Below, piece after piece: positions 1-10,054 of a stretch of 64,000 nucleotides of DNA. Position numbers and translations under genes: made by a program. The notes beneath the pieces were generated by a model. It saw only the letters and a list, made by a program, of their open reading frames with translations, was not told the origin of the DNA and did not search any database. Every line of letters starts with the position of its first letter. Positions within the stretch are counted from its first letter, which is position 1. The stretch is from Panulirus ornatus (lineage: Eukaryota; Arthropoda; Malacostraca; Decapoda; Palinuridae). Location of the stretch: contig NC_092249.1 of the NCBI RefSeq assembly GCF_036320965.1, forward strand, positions 181,614 to 245,613, written 5' to 3'.

Positions 1-1075
1 GTGTCTTGGACAAAGGACAAGGCTGGGTGGATTGTTTGTAATTGGACTGCCATAAAACATTTGACAAGGGACTTTATGGAAGGCCATTAAGAAATGAGAT
101 CAACAGGCAGGAATAAAAGGAAAACACTTTCAAAGGATGGAAGAACATCTTAGAGGAAGGGAATGATGGACAGATGTAAAAAGAGCTTTATCTAAATGGG
201 TTGAGCTGAGCAGCACAGTGCCACAGGGTTCTGTTCTGGGACATTACTCTTTTTGATCCTTGTAAATGACTTGTCTGAAGATATGGACACCTACCTCAGT
301 ATATTTGTAGATGATGCACAGGTCATAAGGGAAGTGAAAAAAGATGAGGATTGCATCAACTTACAAGGGGACCTAACCAGACCAGACTCCAAAATTGGAC
401 CGATACAAAGTTGATAAGATTCAAACAAAGCAAATGTAAAGTAACGAGGATAGGACAGAGTGATAGAAGGCTTCAATATGATTATAATCTAGAAGGAATC
501 AAACTCCAGGATTCAATGCATAAAGACTTGGGAAATGACATCTCTAACCAGTCACCCGTGTCCCATATCAAGAGAATGCTTATGGAGACGCATTGTCTTC
601 TGGCAACTATCAAAACAGCTTTCAAGTACATAGATAACGAAGTATTTAACATGTTTCACACATCCTGGGATATGCTTTTTATGTTTGGTTATCATAATGA
701 AAGAAGCACACAAAGATAATACAGAAGGTTCAGAGGAGGGCAACAAAGATGTTACCAAAACTAAGAAAGCTGATTTACTGGGAATGGTTCAAGGCTTTAA
801 ATCATTCACCATGGAAGAGAAAAGAGTGAGGGGTGAAATGATCACAGCCTCTAACTTTTTAATGCACACCAATGATCTGGATGATAAACAGTCCTTCAAG
901 AGATGTGGGGAAAGAGAAATCTGAAGACATAACATGAAAACAAAAAACTTGCATAAAAAATGTAAAAAGTACATTCATAATATAGTGGTGGATGAATGGA
1001 ACAGAATGATTCAGGACATGGTTCCTGCAAACAGCATACATAGATTGAAAAATCTTTATGATAAAGCATGTTCAA
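1..1075 (+). pseudogene. Degraded CR1/L2-like LINE reverse transcriptase
   Basis: This is the wreck of a non-LTR retrotransposon unrelated to the RTE-like family that fills the window. Translation across several frames gives RT landmarks in order: STVPQGSVLG near 220-240 (RT motif B), a YL/V-DDA remnant of the catalytic box near 300-320, an SKCKV/RIGQSDRR block near 430-465, then a C-terminal region with EEKRVRGEMI (810-840) and VVDEWNRMIQDMV (985-1022). That order matches CR1/L2-type LINE 3' halves in invertebrates. Stops and frameshifts break it at least four times, so it is dead and old. It is probably cut by the window start. The family is recognised by motif order; the exact clade is inferred. 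Confidence 0.7.
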
Positions 1076-2108
1076 CAGATGACACCTCACAAGTATACAA
1101 CTCCTTACCCATACAGTACAAATTCGAAATTACAATACCAAAGCCCACAAACCACAACCAAGCCCCACAGGCTGTTCCATGGGTCCATGATCACTTCAGG
1201 TGCTTTGGCTCATCCACTTGACATGTCATCCCTCTATATCTAATCAATCCAACTCATTCTTTCCAATACATGCCTCTCATCCTCCTAAAAGTACAAGTAC
1301 ACATATTCATATCAAGAAACACATTGGTTTAATAGTTGGATAACTGATAGAGTGACACTACTACCACTGAGGACCTTGAAAGTTAAATTCTACAGTTTTC
1401 TTGCTTAAACGTATGTGGGTTACATTATTCTTATGAAATTAGTGCCCACAGGATTTTTACCAGCTGACTATGGTTGACCACCACAAAACATCCTCCTACT
1501 TACCTCCTGTCTGCATGAAGTGTGTGGAAAACACATTGACTTTTACCATTTTGCCCCTAAAATACAATCTAAAAATGGATACACAGGATCTGGATACCTG
1601 ATTGAAAAATGCTCTGAAAGTCGTATTACCATCTGACTATTCACATATATGTGGAATCTAATTCTAAAGTTAAAACAAGCGACTGCTGACCATATATAGT
1701 TCCAAGAAAATACATGCACAAGCATCATATAATACTTCCCTAACATATTAAGCCCAACATCAAAATACAGGATATTCATCAGCATCACTAAAATACTCTG
1801 CCAATCAGTTTCAAACAATTCATAATGCACAATTCATGATCTATCCATATTTCCAATACAAGCACTGAAGATAATGACATTAAACAAAGATAAAGAACCT
1901 GTTAAATATTTGAACAGGAACAAGTGCAATCATAGAGATACATCCAACTTAACTTTTCTTTTGGTACAGATAGACACAAGTACAAGTACAACCATAACTA
2001 AAGATGCATCCAACATGATTTTTCTTTTACTATGGACTGACATATTTACATAACACAACAATCAATGATCTATCTTAACCCTCTTCAGAGCAACTCAGTC
2101 CTCCTTAC
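1076..2108. other. Intron or flank, nothing recognised
   Basis: AT-rich unique-looking sequence downstream of the FATP exon at 2109-2310 (the gene is on the minus strand). I see no further exon with matching phase, no RNA gene and no repeat family used elsewhere in the window. Confidence 0.5.
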
Positions 2109-2310
2109 CGTGCAACCATACTTAGTACAATCTTTCCAATAACCAGAGACAGAAAATCTGTGTTTGAGGACCACAGGAATACCAGATATGATGGCTTGAC
2201 CACACCCTAAAAGCCCTGCAGCCAAATGATAAAGTGGAAGAGGCGAGTAGACCACATCACTGGTCTTCAGGCTGATCATGCAACTGCCAGCCATCATTGC
2301 CAACAGTCCC
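2109..2310 (-). CDS. SLC27A: FATP/SLC27A exon (sixth seen), acyl-CoA synthetase core
   Basis: Internal exon of a long-chain fatty acid transport protein, a membrane-associated acyl-CoA synthetase that activates long-chain fatty acids to CoA thioesters and drives their uptake. Read on the minus strand it starts after a CCCAG acceptor and ends at a GTAAG donor. It is 202 bp (1 nt plus 67 codons); the single first base completes the Arg codon left open by the exon at 32510-32657. Its peptide contains DVVYSPLPLYHLAAGLLG and FSVSGYWKDCTKYGCT, matching the conserved FATP blocks usually written LPLYHSAGN and FSASRFWDDCIKYNCT. The phase fit and the family blocks make the call strong. Which paralogue (FATP1, 4 or other) cannot be settled here. 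The remaining C-terminal exons lie beyond the window start. Confidence 0.88.
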
Positions 2311-2944
2311 CTGGGTTCCAAGAATGATTACAAATATTCTTTTAAAAGATACATTAAAAAAGAGAAGAAGAGTATCCGGTAGATGAATTGCATAAAATTA
2401 TGCAAAAATACTTAAAAGCAAATAGTACAGAAAAAATAAAAACCAACCTGTATAAACAGAAAAATCAGTACATCAAAAATTAAGAAACCTCAAAGGAATC
2501 TGAATAATGTATATATCCAGTATATTGAGCAACATTTCATATGGAACCTGAAAGTTGACACAAAAAACTGAAGTGAAAGAAATTCAGAGGACATACTGAC
2601 TAACTTCACTTAATCATGATCACTATCTGTACAAAATAAACCTAAATAAAACATATAAAATGGGGATACAAAAAATTTGTGATTTCAGAAAAAGAAATGA
2701 AAAGCCTCTCTCAAAAAGATATATCACAGACAATCATCATCTAACAAATAAGTATCTCAGATTACAGGAAACCATTACAATCAAAATGGGTCATTCTCAA
2801 ACTTTAACCCATTCCCTACATGGGCAAAAATGCCCCAGTAATCATTTTTCTGTTCACTGTGGCTGTGGCACCATACTCCAGGTAACTTTATCGTGTTCAC
2901 AGCAGATCTGATGTATACACAGCCATTAAGGCTTGCAGTGGCAT
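2311..2944. other. FATP intron, nothing recognised
   Basis: AT-rich intron sequence between the exon at 2109-2310 and the first RTE-like LINE fragment. No coding, RNA or repeat feature stands out. Confidence 0.5.
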
Positions 2945-3659
2945 CCAAACTTTAGGGAGAAATAAAAAGATGTTTTGGAAGGAGGTAAATAATGTGCGAA
3001 AGACATAGGAATAAATGAAGACATTGGTAAAGGGAGGAAAAGGCATATTGATAACAGGCAGTGATGGAGTGAGGAGATAAAGTGAGCATTTTAAAGGATT
3101 GTTGAATGTGTTTGATGACAAGAGTAGCACATGTAGGGTGTTTTGGTTGGGGTGGTGTGTGAAAAGCGAGGGTCATGGGGGGTGGTTTGATGAAGGGAAA
3201 AGAGGTGATGATAGCCTTGCAGAAGATGAAATCCAGCCAGATGGCAGGAGTGGATGGTACTGCAGTTGAATCTAATAAGAAAGGGGGGATGTGTTGTTGA
3301 TTGGCTGGTAATGATATTCAATGTACATATGGATCACAGTGAAGTGCCTGAGGATTGGTTAAATGCATGTATAGTGCCATTGTGCAAAAGTAAAGGGGAT
3401 AAAATTGAGTGTTCAAACTACACAAGCATAAGTCTGCTCAGTATATCTGAAAAACTGTATGGGAGGGTATTGATTAAGAGGGTGATGACATGTAAAGAGC
3501 ACCAGATTAGGAAGAAGCAGTTTTCAAAGTAGCAGAGGATGTGTGAATTAAGTATTTGCACTGAAAAATGTGTGAGACAAATACTCAGAAACACAGATGG
3601 ATTTGTATGTGACATTTATGGATAAGGAGAAGGCATATGATAGGGTTAATAGAGATGCC
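2945..3659 (+). mobile_element. Old RTE-like LINE fragment (RT N-terminal half)
   Basis: Degenerate plus-strand copy of the LINE family. It begins in the basic linker before the RT (match to the FRENKKMFWKEV region), runs through the MKAGKAAGLDGIAVEF-like segment near 3225-3275 and the KSKGDKIECSNYTSISLL block (3388-3442, normally KGKGDKSECSNYRGISLL), and ends at the DLEKAYDRV motif A region near 3625-3655. Frameshifts and stops disrupt it and the 3' half is absent. It is broken at 3659 against an antisense LINE fragment, so it is clearly older than the copies at 10-16 kb. Confidence 0.85.
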
Positions 3660-4909
3660 AGGAAAACAGACAAAAAAAAGACCACATTTGTTCACACTCA
3701 TTCTCTAGCTGTCACGTGTAATGCACCGAAACCACAGCTCCCAAAGACCTTTCCATAGTTTACCCTAAATGCTTCACATGCCCTGGTTCAATCCACAGAC
3801 AGAACATCAACCCAAGTATATATACTTTGTTCCAATTCACTCTCTATTCCTTGCACACCTCTCATCTTCCTGTAGGTTCAGGCCTTGATCGCTCAAAATA
3901 TTCTTCACTCCATTCTTCCACCTCCAATTTGGTCTCCTATTTCTCCTTCTTCCCTCCACCTCTGACACATATATCCTTTGTCAATCTTTCCTCAATCATT
4001 TACTCCATATGTCCAAACGACTTCAACACACTCCTCTGATCACTCAACCACACTTATTTCTACAAATCTATCTAACCCTTACATTACTTAATCAAACCAC
4101 CTCACATCACGTATTGTCCTCAAATATTTCATTTCCAACATATCCAACCTCCTCAATACAATCCCTATCTATAGCCCATGCCTCGCAACCATATAACATT
4201 GTTGGAAAACTATTCCTTCAGAAACACCCATTTTTGCTCTCTGAGATAACAATCCCTCCTTCCACACATTCTTCAACGCTCCCAGAAGCTTCACCCACCT
4301 CCCCCACCCTATGACTCACTTCCGCTTCTACGGTTCCATCCACTGCAAAGTCCACTCCCAGATATCTAAAACACTTCACTTCCTCCACTTTTTCTCCATT
4401 CAAATCTACATCCTGATCAACTTGTCCCTCAACCCTACTGAACATAATAACCTTGCTCTTATTCATATTTACTCTCAATGTTCACTTTTCACACTTTTCC
4501 AAACTTGGTCACCAACCTCTGCACTTTATCACCCAAATCAGCCACCAGAGCTGTATCAGCAAACAACAACTGACTCACTTCCCAGGCCCTCTCATCCACA
4601 ACAGACTGCATACTCTCCCCTCTCTCCAAGACTCTTGCATTTGCCTCCCTTACCACCCCATCCATAAACAAACTAAACAATCATGGGGACATCAAACACC
4701 CCTGCCGCAAACCAAAACATTCACTGGGAACCAATCACTCTCATCTTTTCCTATTTGTACACATGCCCTACATCCTTGGTAAAAACTTTTCATTGCTTCT
4801 AGCAACTTACCTCCCAAGCCATATACTCTTAAAACCTTCCACAAAGCATCTCTATAAAGCCTATCATGTGCCTTCTCCAGATCCATAAATGCTACATACA
4901 GCGACAAAG

Positions 4910-4965
<56 letters not shown>

Positions 4966-5007
4966 GTTTGTTGTCCTAAGTATTTCTCACATTCATTCTT
5001 TAAAGCA

Positions 5008-5010
<3 letters not shown>
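3660..5010 (-). mobile_element. Antisense RTE-like LINE fragment, older long-3'UTR form
   Basis: Minus-strand copy running from the 3'UTR (3660-3800) into RT. Read on the minus strand it reaches back through the C-terminal domain, FADD region (about 4545-4560) and motif A to the segment just upstream of motif A near 5009. Its 3'UTR starts at the internal AGGAAA-AGACA-type motif of the long 3'UTR form, so the terminal tail is missing. The ORF is broken by frameshifts. A tail-only insertion (4901-4962) interrupts it and a (TA)n tract abuts its 5' end. Confidence 0.85.
4901..4962 (+). mobile_element. Tail-only LINE micro-insertion with about 49-bp poly(A)
   Basis: Thirteen bases of the LINE 3' terminus (GCGACAAAGTATT) followed by about 49 A residues lie inside the antisense LINE at the point where other copies read continuously from GCTACATACA to AATCC. 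It looks like an insertion truncated almost to its poly(A) tail. No target-site duplication is visible beyond possible A residues. A slippage-extended or misassembled A tract is the alternative. Confidence 0.6.
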
Positions 5011-5065
<55 letters not shown>

Positions 5066-5079
5066 CATAGATATATATA
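5011..5079. repeat. (AT)n microsatellite
   Basis: About 70 bp of AT dinucleotides with a few CATATA interruptions near the end, between a LINE fragment and a SINE-like element. Confidence 0.9.
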
Positions 5080-5313
5080 TTTTTTTTTTTCATACTATTC
5101 GCTAATTCCCGCGATAGCGAGGTAGCGTTAAGAACAGAGGACTGGGCCTTTGAGGGAATATCCTCACCTGGACCTCTTCTCTGTTCCTTCTTTTGGAAAA
5201 AAAAAAAACGAGAGGGGAGGATTTCCAGCCCCCAACTCCCTTCCCTTTTAGTCGCCTTCTACGACACGCAGGGAATACGTGAGAAGTATTCTTTCTCCCC
5301 TATCCCCAGGGAA
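5080..5313 (-). mobile_element. SINE-like element, copy 1 (antisense)
   Basis: About 230-bp short interspersed element, antisense. On the minus strand it starts with a CCCTGGGGATAGGGGAGAA-like head, has a central A-rich stretch next to TTCCAAAAGAAGGAACAGAG, and ends with GCTACCTCGC..GCGGGAA..GCGAATAGTATG and poly(A). There is no ORF. I could not identify a convincing tRNA-like A/B box pair. Its last ~45 bp resemble the LINE 3' end, suggesting it is mobilised by that LINE. Confidence 0.75.
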
Positions 5314-5333
5314 TATATATATATATATATATA
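5314..5333. repeat. (TA)n spacer between head-to-head SINE copies
   Basis: A short TA tract at the centre of an inverted pair of SINE heads. The heads plus the TA tract form a near-perfect palindrome. Confidence 0.85.
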
Positions 5334-5572
5334 TTATCCCTGGGGATAGGGGAGAAAGAATACTTCCCACGTATTCCCTGCGTGTCGTAGAAGGCGACTA
5401 AAAGGGAAGGGAGCGGGAGGCTGGAAATCCTCCCCTCATTTTTTTTTTTTCTTTTTTCTCCAAAAGAAGAAACAGAGAAAGGGGCCAGGTGAGGATATTC
5501 CCTCAAAGGCCCAGTCCTCATCCTCTGTTCGTAACGCTACCTCGCTAATGCGGGAAATGGCGATTAGTATAA
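5334..5572 (+). mobile_element. SINE-like element, copy 2 (sense)
   Basis: Sense copy with head CCCTGGGGATAGGGGAGAA at 5337-5355, body with TTCTCCAAAAGAAGAAACAG near 5455-5475 and the shared tail GCTACCTCGCTAATGCGGGA near 5535-5555, ending in A-rich sequence. It is head-to-head with copy 1. Confidence 0.78.
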
Positions 5573-5574
5573 AA

Positions 5575-5612
<38 letters not shown>
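5573..5612. repeat. (TA)n tract
   Basis: About 40 bp of TA repeats joining the tails of two oppositely oriented SINE copies. Confidence 0.85.
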
Positions 5613-5630
<18 letters not shown>

Positions 5631-5857
5631 CTCATACGATTCGCCATTTCCCGCATTTGCGAGGTAGCATTAAGAACAGAGGACTGGGCCTTAGAGGGAA
5701 AATCCTCACCTGGCCCCCTTCTCTGTTCCTTCTTTTGGAAAATTAAAAAAAACGAGAGGGGAGGATTTCCAGCCACCCGCTCCCTCCCCTTTTAGTCGCC
5801 TTCTACGACACGCAGGGAATACGTGGGAAGTATTCTTTCTCCCCTATCCCCAGGGAT
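5613..5857 (-). mobile_element. SINE-like element, copy 3 (antisense)
   Basis: Antisense full-length copy: poly(T) at 5613-5630, shared tail motif (TCGCCATTTCCCGCATTTGC on the plus strand) just after it, and the head CTATCCCCAGGG at 5845-5855 adjoining a TA tract. It is tail-to-tail with copy 2. Confidence 0.78.
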
Positions 5858-5867
5858 ATATATATTT

Positions 5868-7133
5868 ATTTTTTTTTTTTTTTTTATACTTTGTCGCTGT
5901 CTCCCGCATTTGCGAGGTAGCGCAAGGAAACAGACGAAAGAAATGGCCCAACCCCCCCCATACACATGTACATACACACGTCCACACACGGAAATATACA
6001 TACCTACACAGCTTTCCATGGTTTACCCCGGACGCTTCACATGCCTTGATTCAATCCACTGACAGCACGTCAACCCCTGTATACCACATCGCTCCAATTC
6101 ACTCTATTCCTTGCCCTCCTTTCACCCTCCTGCATGTTTAGGCCCCGATCACACAAAATCCTTTTCACTCCATCTTTCCACCTCCAATTTGGTCTCCCTC
6201 TTCTCCTCGTTCCCTCCATCTCCGACACATATATCCTCTTGGTCAATCTTTCCTCACTCATTCTCTCCATGTGCCCAAACCATTTCAAAACATCCTCTTC
6301 TGCTCTCTCAACCACACTCTTTTTATTTCCACACATCTCTCTTACCCTTACGTTACTTACTCGATCAAACCACCTCACACCACACATTGTCCTCAAACAT
6401 CTCATTTCCAGCACATCCATCCTCCTGCGCACAACTCTATCCATAGCCCACGCCTCGCAACCATACAACATTGTTGGAACTACTATTCCTTCAAACATAC
6501 CCATTTTTGCTTTCCGGGACAATGTTCTTGACTTCCACACATTTTTCAAGGCTCCCAAAATTTTCGCCCCCTCCCCCACCCTATGATCCACTTCCGCTTC
6601 CATGGTTCCATCCGCTGACAAATCCACTCCCAGATATCTAAAACACTTCACTTCCTCCAGTTTTTCACCATTCAAACTCACCTCCCAATTGACTTGACCC
6701 TCAACCCTACTGTACCTAATAACCTTGCTCTTATTCACATTTACTCTTAACTTTCTTCTTCCACACACTTTACCAAACTCAGTCACCAGCTTCTGCAGTT
6801 TCTCACATGAATCCGCCACCAGCGCTGTATCATCAGCGAACAACAACTGACTCACTTCCCAAGCTCTCTCATCCCCAACAGACTTCATACTTGCCCCTCT
6901 TTCCAAGACTCTTGCATTTACCTCCCTAACAACCCCATCCATAAACAAATTAAACAACCATGGAGACATCACACACCCCTGCCGCAAACCTACATTCACT
7001 GAGAACCAATCACTTTCCTCTCTTCCTACACGTACACATGCCTTACATCCTCGATAAAAACTTTTCACTGCTTCTAACAACTTGCCTCCCACACCATATA
7101 TTCTTAATACCTTCCACAGAGCATCTCTATCAA

Positions 7134-7134
<1 letters not shown>
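5868..7134 (-). mobile_element. RTE-like LINE, 5'-truncated, antisense
   Basis: Antisense insertion with T-run (poly(A) tail on its own strand) at 5868-5886, short-form 3'UTR to about 6069 and an open RT C-terminal reading frame 6070-7134. The frame runs from motif A ([14 protein letters not shown]) through [37 protein letters not shown] and the C-terminal [23 protein letters not shown] block to the normal stop. It is truncated just inside motif A and abuts a long TA tract. An apparent longer ORF upstream (to 7413) is only Tyr/Ile codons read through the TA tract. Confidence 0.88.
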
Positions 7135-7216
<82 letters not shown>

Positions 7217-7229
7217 TATATACATATAC

Positions 7230-7293
<64 letters not shown>

Positions 7294-7300
7294 TATTATT
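7135..7300. repeat. Long (TA)n microsatellite with CATATA interruptions
   Basis: About 165 bp of TA dinucleotides between two antisense LINE fragments. It yields spurious Tyr-Ile ORFs on both strands. Confidence 0.92.
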
Positions 7301-7843
7301 ATTATTATTATACTTTGTCGCTGTCTCCCGCGTTTGCGAGGTAGCGCAAGGAAACAGACGAAAGAAATGGCCCAACCCCCCCCCCATACACATGTATATA
7401 CATACGTCCACACACAAAAATATACATACCTACACAGCTTTCCATGGTTTACCCCAGACGCTTCACATGCCTTGCTTCAATCCACTGACAGCACGTCAAC
7501 CCCGGTATACCACATCGTTCCAATTCACTCTATTCCTTGCCCTCCTTTCACCCTCCTGCATGTTCAGGCCCCGATCACACAAAATCTTTTTCACTCCATC
7601 TTTCCACCTCCAATTTGGTCTCCCACTTCTCCTCGTTCCCTCCACCTCCGACACATATATCCTCTTGGTCAATCTTTCCTCACTCATTCTCTCCATGTGC
7701 CCAAACCATTTCAAAACACCCTCTTCTGCCCTCTCAACCACGCTCTTTTTATTTCCACACATCTCTCTTACCCTTACGTTACTTACTCCATCAAACCACC
7801 TCACACCACACATTGTCCTCAAACATCTCATTTCCAGCACATC

Positions 7844-7846
<3 letters not shown>
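7290..7846 (-). mobile_element. RTE-like LINE 3' fragment, antisense
   Basis: Tail of (TAA)n on its own strand (ATTATT repeats at 7292-7309), short-form 3'UTR and the last ~117 codons of the LINE ORF (stop at 7496). The open frame holds the C-terminal [18 protein letters not shown] and [19 protein letters not shown] segments. It is cut at 7846 by a 37-40 bp A tract that then changes to T residues and another antisense LINE, a junction that could be a repeat-mediated join. Confidence 0.85.

Positions 7847-7886
<40 letters not shown>
7847..7886. repeat. Poly(A) tract at LINE-LINE junction
   Basis: Roughly 40 A residues immediately followed by T residues. The orientation is wrong for the tail of either adjacent antisense LINE, so the origin of the A tract is unclear. 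Confidence 0.8.
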
Positions 7887-7891
<5 letters not shown>

Positions 7892-10037
7892 TGTCGGTCT
7901 CCCACGTTTGCGAGGTAGCGCAAGGAAACAGACGAAAGAAATGGCACAACCCACCCCTATACACATGTATATACATACACGTCCACACATGCAAATATAC
8001 ATACCTACACAGCTTTCCATGGTTTACCCCAGACGCTTCACGTGCCCTGATTCACTCCACTGACAGCACGTCAACCCCGGTATACCACATCGATTCAATT
8101 CACTCTATTCCTTGCCCGCCTTTCACCCTCCGGCATGTTCAGGCCCCGATCACTCAAAATCTTTTTCACTCCATCTTTCCACCTCCAATTTGGTCTCCCA
8201 CTTCTCCTCGTTCCCTCCACCTCCGACACATATATCCTCTTGGTCAATCTTTCCTCACTCATTCTCTCCATGTGCCCAAACCATTTCAAAACACTCTCTT
8301 CTGCTCTCTCAACCACGCCTCTTTTTATTTCCACACATCTCTCTTACCCTTACATTACTTACTCAATCAAACCACCTCACACCACACATTGTCCTCAAAC
8401 ATCTCATTTCCAGCACATCCACCCTCCTGCGCACAACTCTATCCATAGCCCACACCTCGCAACCATAAAACATTGTTGGAACCACCATTCCTTCAAACAT
8501 AACCATTTTTGCTTTCCGAGATAATGTTCTCGACTTCCACACATTCTTCATGGCTCCCAGGATTTTCACCCCCTCCCCCACCCTATGATTCATTTCCGCT
8601 TCCATGGTTCCATCCACTGCCAGATGTACTCCCAGATATCTAAAACACTTTACTTCCTCCAGTTTTTCTCCATTCAAACTTACCTCCCAATTGACTTGTC
8701 CCTCAACCCTACTGTACCTAATAACCTTGCTCTTATTTACATTTACTCTTAACTTTCTTCTTTCACACACTTTACCAAACTCAGTCACCAGCTTCTGCAG
8801 TTTCTCACATGAATCAGCCACCAGCGCTATATCATCCGCAAACAACAACTGACTCACTTCCCAAGCTCTCTCATCCCCAACAGACTTCATACTTGCCCCT
8901 CTTTCCAAAACTCTTGCATTCACCTCCCTAACAACCCAATCCATAAACAAATTAAACAACCATGGAGACATCACACACCCCTGCCGCAAACCTACATTCA
9001 CTGAGAACTAATCACTTTCCTCTCTTCCTACATGTACACATGCCTTACATCCTTAGTAAAAACTTTTCACTGCTTCTAACAACTTTCCTCCCACACCATA
9101 TATTCTTAATACCTTCCACAGAGCATCTCTATTAACTCTATCATATGCCTTCTCTAAATCCATAAATGCTACATACAAATCCATTTGCTTTTCTAAGTAT
9201 TTCTCACGTACATTCTTCAGAGCAAACACCTGATCCACACATCCTCTACCACTTCTGAAACCACACTGGTCTTCCCTAATCTGATGCTCTGTACATGCCT
9301 TCACCCTCTCAATCAATACCCTCCCATATAATTTACCCAGAATACTCAACAAACTTATACCTCTGTAATTTGAGCACTCACTCTTATCCCCTTTGCCTTT
9401 GTACAATGGCACTATGCACGCATTCCGCCAATCCTCAGGAACCTCACCATGAATCATACATATATTAAATAACCTTACCAACCAGTCAACAACAGTCACC
9501 CCCTCTTTTAATAAATTCCACTGCAATACCATCCAAACCTGCTGCCTTGCCGGCTTTCATCTTCCGCAAAGCTTTTACTACCTCTTCTCTATTTACCAAA
9601 TCATTTTCCTTAACCCTCTCACTTTGCACACCACCTCGACCAAAACACCCTATATCTGCCACTCTATCATCAAACACATTCAACAAACCTTCAAAATACT
9701 CACTCCATCTCCTTCTCACATCACCACTACTTGTTATCACCTCCCCATTAGCCCCCTTCACTGAAGTTCCCATTTGCTCCCCTGTCTTACGCACTTTATT
9801 TACCTCCTTCCAGAAAATCCTTTTATTCTCCCTAAAATTTAATGATACTCTCTCACCCCAACTCTCATTTGCCTTCTTTTTCACCTCTTGCACCTTTCTC
9901 TTGACCTCTTGTCTCTTTCTTTTATAAATCTCCCACTCATTTGCATTTTTTCCCTGCAAAAATCGTCCAAATGCCTCTCTCTTCTCTTTCACTAACAATC
10001 TTACTTCTTCATCCCACCACTCACTACCCTTTCTAAT
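7887..10037 (-). mobile_element. RTE-like LINE, long antisense copy with broken ORF
   Basis: Antisense copy from the 3' tail (with a small deletion in the terminal GTCGCTGTCTCCC motif) through 3'UTR, C-terminal domain, full RT and the basic linker, ending where LFRKGSEWWDEEV is encoded. Coding pieces are at 8095-8334, 8363-9001, 9053-9532 and 9486-10076 and do not share one frame: an extra base near 8318, a stop near 9009 and further shifts inactivate it. It is head-to-head with the sense LINE beginning at 10055, separated by a short palindromic TA core. Confidence 0.88.
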
Positions 10038-10054
10038 CAATATATATATTGACA

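Noticed and set aside
5334..5572. tRNA-derived head in the SINE-like element
   Set aside because: I could not find a convincing A box and B box pair with proper spacing; calling a tRNA source would be a guess.
6070..7413. 447-aa minus-strand ORF including long Tyr-Ile repeats
   Set aside because: Only 6070-7134 is LINE coding sequence; the rest is the (TA)n tract read as Tyr/Ile plus another LINE's 3'UTR.
6960..8063. Plus-strand ORFs of 367, 278 and 303 aa in 6960-8448
   Set aside because: They read the antisense strand of LINE copies, through TA and poly(A) tracts. Pro/Ser/Thr/His-rich, no family resemblance.
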